From NCBI GenBank assembly GCA_965204095.1, contig OZ241991.1, positions 5,518,001 to 5,582,000 on the forward strand: a stretch of 64,000 nucleotides of DNA, given 5' to 3'. This stretch comes from JAPPLB01 sp965204095 (GTDB taxonomy: Bacteria > Acidobacteriota > Terriglobia > Bryobacterales > UBA6623). Shown one piece after another: positions 58,867-64,000 of the stretch. The translations under genes and the position numbers were made by a program. The notes beneath the pieces are model-generated. The model saw nothing but the letters and a program-made list of their open reading frames with translations. It had not been told where the DNA came from and did not search any database. Each line of letters starts with the position of its first letter. Position 1 is the first letter of the stretch.

Positions 58867-59975
58867 TATTGAGTCCCGCAAGATATTATACCCCTTTTTG
58901 TGGTTTGTAGCATCGAATAGGCATGGGCAACGCCAAAGGTGTGAAGCGGGATTTTGAGGCGCTGGAGAAGCGCCGTTTCGAGGCCATGCGGCTGCTCGAC
59001 CAAGGGCTGAATCAGTCGGAAACGGCTCGACGGCTGAAGGTGGCGCGGCAAACCGTCAGTGCGTGGCGGCGGCACTACCTGCAGCAGGGTCCTACCGCGC
59101 TGCGGCGCGCCGGGCGCGCCGGGCGCAAGCCGCTGTTGAACGCCGCGCAGCGGCAACGCTTGACGGCGTTGTTGCTCGAGGGCCCCGAAGCGCACGGCTT
59201 CCCCACGCCGCTGTGGACGTGCCCGCGGGTCGCTCGGCTGATCGGAGACGAATTCGGGGTCGACTACCACGAAGGGCACGTCTGGAAGGTCCTGCGGGGG
59301 CTGGGCTGGAGCCCGCAACCTCCGGTCGGCCAGGCGCGCGAGCGCGACGAGGAGGCGATCCGCACCTGGAAGCGCAAGACCTGGCCGGACACTAAAACAA
59401 AGCCCGCACCGAAGGCCGCACGCTGCTCTTCATCGACGAAAGCGGATTTTTTCGTTCCCCAAGCCGGAAGCCGCACCGCTGCCGCAGTTGGGCGCCGCGC
59501 GGGAAGACGCCGGTGCTGCCGTTCAACTTCAACTGGGACAAGCTCTCGGTGTCGGCCGGGCTGACATTGCGCAACTTCTACTTCCGGCTCGATCCCGGCG
59601 CGGTCCGGCAAGCCGAGGTGATCGACTTTCTCCAAGCGCTCGTGCGTCAGATCGAGAAACCGTTGCTGATCGTCTGGGACCGGCTGTCGGCCCACCGCAG
59701 CCGCCTGGTGAGGGAGTTCATCGAACTCTCCGAAGGCCACATCGTGACGGAGTCCTTGCCGGCGTATGCGCCGGAGTTGAACCCGGTGGAATACATCTGG
59801 TCGTACTGGAAGCAGCACGAGCTACCCAATGTTTGTCCCAAAGACTACGCCGATCTGAACTGGCGTGCCCGCCAGGCGCTGCGCCGCATGCAACGCAAAC
59901 CGCGCTTGGTCACGGCCTTCTGGAAACCGTCTTCTCTTTGCTTCGATTAACTCTGTATTTTGCGAGACTCAATAG
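58866..59975 (+). mobile_element. IS630-family element, copy 2
   Basis: Inverted ends TTATTGAGTCCCGCAAGATA and CTATTGAGTCTCGCAAAATA, 1,110 bp, flanked by TA at 58864-58865 and 59976-59977, the target duplication expected for this family. Confidence 0.9.
58923..59950 (+). CDS. IS630-family transposase, two frames
   Basis: Frame one from ATG 58923 carries the helix-turn-helix (SETARRLKVARQTVSAWRR). After a -1 shift at TAAAACAAAG (about 59394), frame two supplies LLFIDESGFFRS, LLIVWDRLSAHRSRLV, PELNPVEYIWSYWKQHELPN and ends PSSLCFD. The DDE residues and the C-terminus are complete. The same shift point in both copies suggests programmed frameshifting or descent from one already shifted element. 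Confidence 0.85.
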
Positions 59976-59977
59976 TA

Positions 59978-60176
59978 ATAGCGCAGCGTCGTCGCTGACG
60001 CGCTACTTCACCGCTGTTCCATATCGTACTCGTACTCCTTCTAGTTCCGGGTCCTGTACCTCGCTTTGTCCTTACGGCTGACTAGGGTCGACTTCCCTGT
60101 AGCCGTGACGTTGCTCACTCAGTCGCCAGGATAGCCCGGCATCCCTCTCTCCCCCTACATTTCAGTGACTGTAATA
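59978..60176. other. intergenic; possible CRISPR leader side
   Basis: No gene. The stretch before the first CRISPR-type repeat is T/C-rich. No further repeat units were seen upstream. Confidence 0.45.
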
Positions 60177-60257
60177 GTTTCCCCCGCAGGCACGGGGATG
60201 GTCCGTGTCTTGCCATTAGTCAAGCTCCTTTACCTGGGTTTCCCCCGCAGGCGCGGG
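60177..60257 (+). CRISPR. one-spacer type I-E-like CRISPR relic
   Basis: Repeat 1 (60177-60205, 29 nt) begins GTTTCCCCCGC and ends GGGGATGGTCCG. Spacer 60206-60237 is 32 nt. Repeat 2 begins at 60238 with GTTTCCCCCGCAGGCGCGGG and then diverges, as terminal repeats do. Repeat and spacer lengths and the CCCCG/CGGGG stem fit type I-E. No cas gene is in the window. Confidence 0.75.
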
Positions 60258-60347
60258 CCGCGGGAGTTTAGGAGCTAAAGTTGCGAACCTTCAATCGGCC
60301 GAAGTGCAACCTTGCAATCAGCCGAGATGAAACGTTACGATCAGCCG

Positions 60348-61694
60348 ATGTCTGAGCCACCCTTTTACCCACGATATGTTGAACGCCGACTTGCGGAAGC
60401 GCTGGAAGACACGCCGGTCGTACTGATCCACGGCCCGCGCCAGTGTGGCAAGACAACCCTTGCCCAATTCGCCTATGCACCACAATACCTCAGAAGGGGA
60501 GACGCCTACCTGACCTGGGGTGAGGAACGCCTCAGTTGGGGAGTGTCCCGGCAACACCGAGACTACACCTACATCAGCTTTGACGATGCTGTCGCAAGAG
60601 ACGGCGCGCGCGCCGATCCGATGGGTTTTGTTGCCGACCTTCCCGAGCGCGTCATCCTGGATGAGATCCAACGCGCCCCGGAGCTGTTCGAAGCTCTCAA
60701 GATGGAAGTGGATCGCCGCCGGGTGCCCGGCCGGTTCATACTCACCGGTTCCACCAATGTGCTGCTCATCCCGACCTTGTCCGAGTCCCTGGCGGGACGC
60801 ATGCAAATCGTTCGCCTGCATCCGCTGGCGCAACAAGAGCTGGCTGCTCGATCAGCACCTTCCGATTCATATTCAGGAACTGGATTCCTGAGTGCCTTGT
60901 TCGGGGATGGATTCGAGGTGCGGCAGACCGAGCGGCTCGGTGAACGCCTCATCGAAAGGATTGTCGCAGGTGGATTCCCCCCAGCTCTGGTGCGTCCGAC
61001 CTCTCGGCGCCGAGCCGAATGGTATCGCAATTATGTTGAAGCACACATCCAGCGTGACGTACGCGACATGACGCGCATCAGATCATTCGACCTTCTGCCC
61101 AGGCTTCTGAGAGCGGCGGCCTCACAGACAGCCAGGCTATTCAACCTCACCGACTTGGCCTCGCCCTTCCATCTCAGTCGACCGACGATCGATGGTTACA
61201 TTTCGCTTCTCGAGAGGCTTTTTTTGCTGGAACGACTCCCGCCCTGGCACAGCAATCGTCTGAGCCGTCTGGTCAAGAGTCCGAAACTACATGTCGGCGA
61301 TACGGGGCTTGCCGCGGCAATGCTGGGTGTGGGCACCGCATCGCTCGCAGCTGACCGTGTCTTGCTCGGACAGCTTCTGGAAACGTTCGTCTTTCAGGAA
61401 CTGCGGCGCCAAGCAAGTTGGCATGATGCACCCATGGAGTTCTATCACTTCCGCGACAGGGACGATGCGGAAGTGGACATTGTTGTTGAGCGCGGCTCTC
61501 GGTCGGTTGCCGGAGTGGAGATCAAGGCAGCGGCAACAGTAACCCAGAAAGATTTCCGCGGCTTGCGCAAACTGGCCAAAGCCGCTGGCGAGCGCTTTGC
61601 CCACGGAATAGTGCTCTATGACGGTGAAACCAGTGCAGGCTTTGGTGATCGCCTTCATGCCGTGCCGATTCGCCGATTGTGGGAAACATCATGA
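60348..61694 (+). CDS. AAA ATPase with DUF4143 domain
   Basis: 448 residues from MSEPPFYPRYVERRLAEAL; an in-frame ATG at 60327 is possible. Walker A GPRQCGKTT (29-37), Walker B ERVILDEIQ, sensor RFILTGSTN, then WYRNYVEAHIQRDVRDMTRI and a winged-helix region (LSRPTIDGYISLLERLFLLE). The C-terminal DUF4143 has FVFQELRRQ, YHFRDRDDAEVDIVVE and GVEIKAAATV, which resembles a PD-(D/E)XK-like fold. Such proteins are common near mobile and toxin-antitoxin loci; their role is unknown. Confidence 0.9.
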   Translation: MSEPPFYPRYVERRLAEALEDTPVVLIHGPRQCGKTTLAQFAYAPQYLRRGDAYLTWGEERLSWGVSRQHRDYTYISFDDAVARDGARADPMGFVADLPERVILDEIQRAPELFEALKMEVDRRRVPGRFILTGSTNVLLIPTLSESLAGRMQIVRLHPLAQQELAARSAPSDSYSGTGFLSALFGDGFEVRQTERLGERLIERIVAGGFPPALVRPTSRRRAEWYRNYVEAHIQRDVRDMTRIRSFDLLPRLLRAAASQTARLFNLTDLASPFHLSRPTIDGYISLLERLFLLERLPPWHSNRLSRLVKSPKLHVGDTGLAAAMLGVGTASLAADRVLLGQLLETFVFQELRRQASWHDAPMEFYHFRDRDDAEVDIVVERGSRSVAGVEIKAAATVTQKDFRGLRKLAKAAGERFAHGIVLYDGETSAGFGDRLHAVPIRRLWETS

Positions 61695-61761
61695 GCGATC
61701 ACGGACGAAAGAGCATTCTCCACCCTCACCGTAAAAACTCCCCCCAGGGGCTCCGCAGAGC

Positions 61762-62037
61762 CTACTTCTTGCGCGACGACTTTGCCCGCATTTTACGACG
61801 ATGCTCGACTCCCTCGATGATCCCATCGTGGAGACGCCGGACCAGGCGTAGATCGACATCAGGGTTCATGGCAGCAACGCCATCGATCCTGTTCTGGATC
61901 AGCATTTCCAGCGTGTCAATGTATATTCCTGCGCCATGATCTCGAAGGAGCACATCGAAATCTTCAAACGCAATCGATAGACACGCGAGATAAGCTGCTA
62001 CTTCTTGCGACCGAGGATGTGACTCTGTAGGGTCCAT
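61762..62037 (-). CDS. hypothetical protein, 91 aa
   Basis: MDPTESHPRSQEVAAYLACL, SIAFEDFDVLLRDHGAGIYI, LEMLIQNRIDGVAAMN, then a basic tail RRKMRAKSSRKK. Helical and soluble, with a coding-like composition. Convergent with the ATPase gene. No family recognised. Confidence 0.55.
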   Translation of the reverse strand: MDPTESHPRSQEVAAYLACLSIAFEDFDVLLRDHGAGIYIDTLEMLIQNRIDGVAAMNPDVDLRLVRRLHDGIIEGVEHRRKMRAKSSRKK

Positions 62038-62049
62038 GTGTAGATGCCT

Positions 62050-62211
62050 TCACTGGTGAGATGGCGAGAGCCTACTGTCGGCGTTGACCGCCTCCTTGAG
62101 CGCGGGGGCTTTCGCCGGCAACTCCCGCCGCCACTTGAAGGCGATCTCCCGCAGCCCCGAGTGGGCCTCGGCGGCGCCGCTGACGAGATCGAGGTATTCT
62201 TCCTTGCTCAT
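62050..62211 (-). CDS. truncated paralog of the 33566-33835 protein
   Basis: 53 residues: MSKEEYLDLVSGAAEAHSGL, REIAFKWRRELPAKAPALKE, then a divergent end and stop. The paralog is 89 residues, so the charged C-terminal half is missing here. The function of both is unknown. Confidence 0.5.
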   Translation of the reverse strand: MSKEEYLDLVSGAAEAHSGLREIAFKWRRELPAKAPALKEAVNADSRLSPSHQ

Positions 62212-62339
62212 GGGGACTCGCACGATACCACCCACCTGGCGGGGGCAGGGCGGGTTGCATCGCCGCTACAGCGGGCGGGCAACAGGAAGGGTTGATTTTT
62301 CCACTATTCCTCCAATAATTGAAGATGGAGGAATGGTGG

Positions 62340-62594
62340 ATGCCACTCAACATCAAAGATGCGGACACCCATGCAATGGCAAAGAGACTCGCAAGCCTGA
62401 CCGGCGAATCGTTGACCGCGGCTGTCAAACATGCCATCCAGGCAAAACTGCAGCAGGTGGAAAAAACACAAGGCGGCGCACCTCTTGCCGATGAGTTGGA
62501 TCGCATTGCCCTGCATTGCGCTCAGCTGCCAAGGCGCGACACGCGGAGTTCCGATCAGATCATCGGCTATGACGAAAGCGGGCTGCCTGCGTGA
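62340..62594 (+). CDS. vapB: VapB-type antitoxin
   Basis: 84 residues: MPLNIKDADTHAMAKRLASL, TGESLTAAVKHAIQAKLQQV, then a toxin-binding tail ending IGYDESGLPA. This is the Rv0623/PSK-type VapB pattern (LNIKd.e...lA..LA.lTGeslt.Av..Al...L). DNA-binding and autorepressing by family. The stop overlaps the VapC start (TGATG at 62592). Confidence 0.88.
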   Translation: MPLNIKDADTHAMAKRLASLTGESLTAAVKHAIQAKLQQVEKTQGGAPLADELDRIALHCAQLPRRDTRSSDQIIGYDESGLPA

Positions 62595-63013
62595 TGGTGA
62601 TCGATACATCGGCGCTCATCGCCATCATGAGCGATGAACCCGAAAGACGCCACTTCAATCAATTGATTGAAGTGGCTGCAACCACCTGTATTAGCGCCGC
62701 AAGCTTGCTGGAGACCCGCATGATTCTATTCGCCCGCTCCGGTGAGAACGCGATCTTGGCATTGGACGCCTTCCTTCTGAAGAGCGGCATGAGCGTTGTG
62801 GAAGTTTCTCCCCGCATTGCCGACATTGCCTTCGATGCCAACCGACGCTTCGGCAAGGGGACGGGGCACGGAGCGGCCTTGAACTATGGTGACTGTTTCT
62901 CCTACGCCTTGGCCAGGTATCTGGATGCACCACTTCTGTTCAAGGGCAATGGTTTCTCGCAAACAGACATCGCAGCGGCCACGACTCAAGCGGCGAGGAA
63001 AGATGAAGCGTGA
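62594..63013 (+). CDS. vapC: VapC-type PIN-domain toxin
   Basis: 139 residues. PIN acidic residues are in place: D4 in VIDTSALIAI, E40 in SLLETRMIL, D100 in LNYGDCFSYALA, with the FKGNGFSQTD end. Family role: magnesium-dependent endoribonuclease, usually cutting tRNA or rRNA. Coupled to VapB by overlapping stop/start. Appears intact. Confidence 0.9.
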   Translation: MVIDTSALIAIMSDEPERRHFNQLIEVAATTCISAASLLETRMILFARSGENAILALDAFLLKSGMSVVEVSPRIADIAFDANRRFGKGTGHGAALNYGDCFSYALARYLDAPLLFKGNGFSQTDIAAATTQAARKDEA

Positions 63014-63087
63014 GCGCCCCGCGAGCAATAAGGGCCAGGAAAGGACCACCGTATACCCTGGCCCGCCCATCCCGTGAAAAACCCGCG

Positions 63088-63140
63088 CCAGGAGCGCCTT
63101 AGAGGCGTTTTCAGCGCATCGGTGGACCCCAACTACCTGG
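63088..63140. repeat. 53-bp dispersed repeat, copy c
   Basis: CCAGGAGCGCCTTAGAGGCG ... GACCCCAACTACCTGG, same length and ends as 33904-33956. Lies between VapBC and HicAB. Confidence 0.7.
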
Positions 63141-63152
63141 GGAAAGATATCT

Positions 63153-63165
63153 TGATATGATATCA
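63153..63165. promoter_or_regulatory. palindromic operator candidate upstream of hicA
   Basis: TGATAT-G-ATATCA, ending 7 nt before the GTG start, with a further GATATC at 63146-63151. AT-rich within GC-rich surroundings. HicB or the HicAB complex commonly represses from such a site. Confidence 0.5.
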
Positions 63166-63172
63166 TTGCCCA

Positions 63173-63427
63173 GTGAGGAAGAAACACCGTAAGACCTTGG
63201 CGGCGATCTTCCTGCGGCCCACTCCATCCGGGATCACCTGGGCCGATATCGAATCGCTGTTCAAGGCCTGCGGGGCATACATCGAGGAACGGGAAGGTTC
63301 CAGGGTCTACGTCGAATTGAACGACGTGGTGGGCCACTTCCATCGGCCCCACCCCGAGAAGGAGGCCCGCAAGGGCGCCGTAGACTCGGTGAGACGCTTT
63401 CTGAAAGAGGCGGGAATCCAACGATGA
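63173..63427 (+). CDS. hicA: HicA-type toxin, GTG start
   Basis: 84 residues: MRKKHRKTLAAIFLRPTPSG, ITWADIESLFKACGAYIEER, EGSRVYVELNDVVGHFHRPH, then VRRFLKEAGI. Double-stranded-RBD-like HicA layout. The usual catalytic His of the GSH motif is Arg here (GSR), as in one recurrent HicA subgroup; the FHRPH histidines may compensate. The stop overlaps hicB by 4 nt. Confidence 0.85.
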   Translation: MRKKHRKTLAAIFLRPTPSGITWADIESLFKACGAYIEEREGSRVYVELNDVVGHFHRPHPEKEARKGAVDSVRRFLKEAGIQR

Positions 63428-63759
63428 TGGAATACAAGGGATACCGGGCGGCGGTTACTTTCGACGACGCGGCCGGCGTCTTCCATGGAGAAGTGGTGGA
63501 TACTCGGGACGTGATCGTTTTTGAGGGCACCTCCGCCGCTCAACTCAGGAAGGAGTTTGAATTCTCGATCGACGACTACCTGAAGGTCTGTGCCGAACGC
63601 GGCCGGACTCCGGACAAGTCGTTCTCTGGGAAGATCCCCCTCCGGATTCCTCCCGAGGTCCACCGGGCGGCCACCGCAGCCGCCAAGACCCAGGGCAAGA
63701 GCCTCAATGCCTGGATTGCCGAGACGGTCGAGGAGGCGGCCGCGAAAACGCTCGGGTAG
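63424..63759 (+). CDS. hicB: HicB-type antitoxin
   Basis: 111 residues: YKGYRAAVTFDDAAGVFHGE, VVDTRDVIVFEGTSAAQLRK, EFEFSIDDYLKVCAERG, then an RHH-type C-terminus LRIPPEVHRAATAAAKTQGK with LNAWIAETVEEA. Partial RNase H fold followed by DNA-binding RHH is standard for HicB. Coupled to hicA. Confidence 0.9.
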   Translation: MMEYKGYRAAVTFDDAAGVFHGEVVDTRDVIVFEGTSAAQLRKEFEFSIDDYLKVCAERGRTPDKSFSGKIPLRIPPEVHRAATAAAKTQGKSLNAWIAETVEEAAAKTLG

Positions 63760-63798
63760 ATGTGAAGGTTGTGAAAAACCCCTATCGCGCCCGGCTAG

Positions 63799-64000
63799 CC
63801 CGGAAATCTCACCAGGGGGTAGGAAAAGGGCTGCCTGGTGTGGCATAAAACATTTATGTCCAAAACGTTAGCGCCACAAGCCGAAAGCAGCCCTATGACA
63901 ACAGAGTGTACTCAATGCAGCTTCACCTTCGCCAAGCATTTTCGGCGCCAGGTGAGCGCCCGCTTCGACGGCGGGGTGATCAGTTCCGATGGCGGCGCGC
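63799..64000 (+). mobile_element. IS1380-family element, left end (continues beyond window)
   Basis: CTAG (63795-63798) followed by CCCGGAAATCTCACCAG is the likely terminus. The transposase starts 97 nt inside. The terminus resembles that of the MITE at 35266. Confidence 0.6.
63895..64000 (+). CDS. IS1380-family transposase, N-terminal part
   Basis: 35 codons visible: MTTECTQCSFTFAKHFRRQV, SARFDGGVISSDGGA. The F.GG.ISSDGG motif is the hallmark start of IS1380 transposases, the first catalytic Asp region. The rest is outside the window. Confidence 0.75.
   Translation, partial: MTTECTQCSFTFAKHFRRQVSARFDGGVISSDGGA

Noticed and set aside
1..64000. tRNA or rRNA genes
   Set aside because: I saw no cloverleaf with a GGTTCGAATCC-type arm or rRNA signature. 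A tRNAscan/Infernal run would be needed to exclude a divergent tRNA.

Overview
The window is 64 kb of high-GC DNA from a Gram-negative bacterium. Evidence for the envelope type is a lipobox lipoprotein, a large OmpA-type outer-membrane protein and several Sec-exported proteins. The lineage cannot be fixed from sequence alone. The secreted LRR/FN3, multi-Cache and OmpA-porin-PKD proteins remind me of environmental or host-associated Acidobacteriota-like genomes, but that is only an impression. The region is accessory DNA: toxin-antitoxin loci, partition genes, phage-tail fragments, a group II intron, at least seven IS families (mostly broken), a MITE and a one-spacer CRISPR relic. No rRNA, tRNA or housekeeping operon was seen.

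Layout. 1-4.3 kb: end of a HigBA-type module, small hypothetical genes, IS21 and integrase scraps, an ECF sigma factor. 4.4-18.3 kb: the most unusual part, a co-oriented array of small genes. Fifteen of them are preceded by the same stem-loop leader, with arms GCTTTCCGC and GCGGAAAGC and a 12-14 nt variable loop, ending 31-36 nt before the start codon. The array is dominated by two paralogous families. Family A (nine intact genes here) carries a W-H ... C-x2-C-L-A-G signature. Family B (four genes) resembles DUF29. A group II intron sits inside the array behind a terminator hairpin. 18.8-21.2 kb: a one-protein two-component system. 21.4-27.3 kb: a secreted LRR protein flanked by inverted 80-bp repeats, a type IIG restriction-modification scrap and an IS5-family element. 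27.4-28.7 kb: a dead parA plus a truncated RHH gene. 28.7-33.2 kb: two divergent secreted multi-Cache proteins. 33.2-36.2 kb: IS21/IS6 scraps, a MITE and a bactofilin gene. 36.5-43.6 kb: a second kinase/regulator, a secreted protein, phage tail genes, and an in-frame deletion derivative of the kinase. 44.2-50.3 kb: phage fragments fused to a decayed second copy of the array, with an intact parA-RHH pair. 50.3-54.8 kb: degenerate DNA, a lipoprotein, a PIN-domain relic. 54.8-60.3 kb: two IS630 copies flanking an OmpA-family gene, then the CRISPR relic. 60.3-64 kb: an AAA/DUF4143 ATPase, VapBC, HicAB and the start of an IS1380-family element.

How the parts relate. The 16-18 kb and 46-48 kb blocks are paralogous, as are the parA loci at 27.5 and 49.1 kb. 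This looks like a duplicated and rearranged plasmid- or ICE-like element in which tandem paralogs recombine: one gene is a chimera of two neighbours and another is fused to a phage tail gene. The three kinase/regulator genes are associated with direct-repeat elements of the kind OmpR/PhoB-type proteins bind. One element (two copies) lies in front of the first kinase gene and the multi-Cache gene. The other (three copies) lies behind the kinase genes and in front of the OmpA gene. This suggests a small regulon for surface and secreted proteins.
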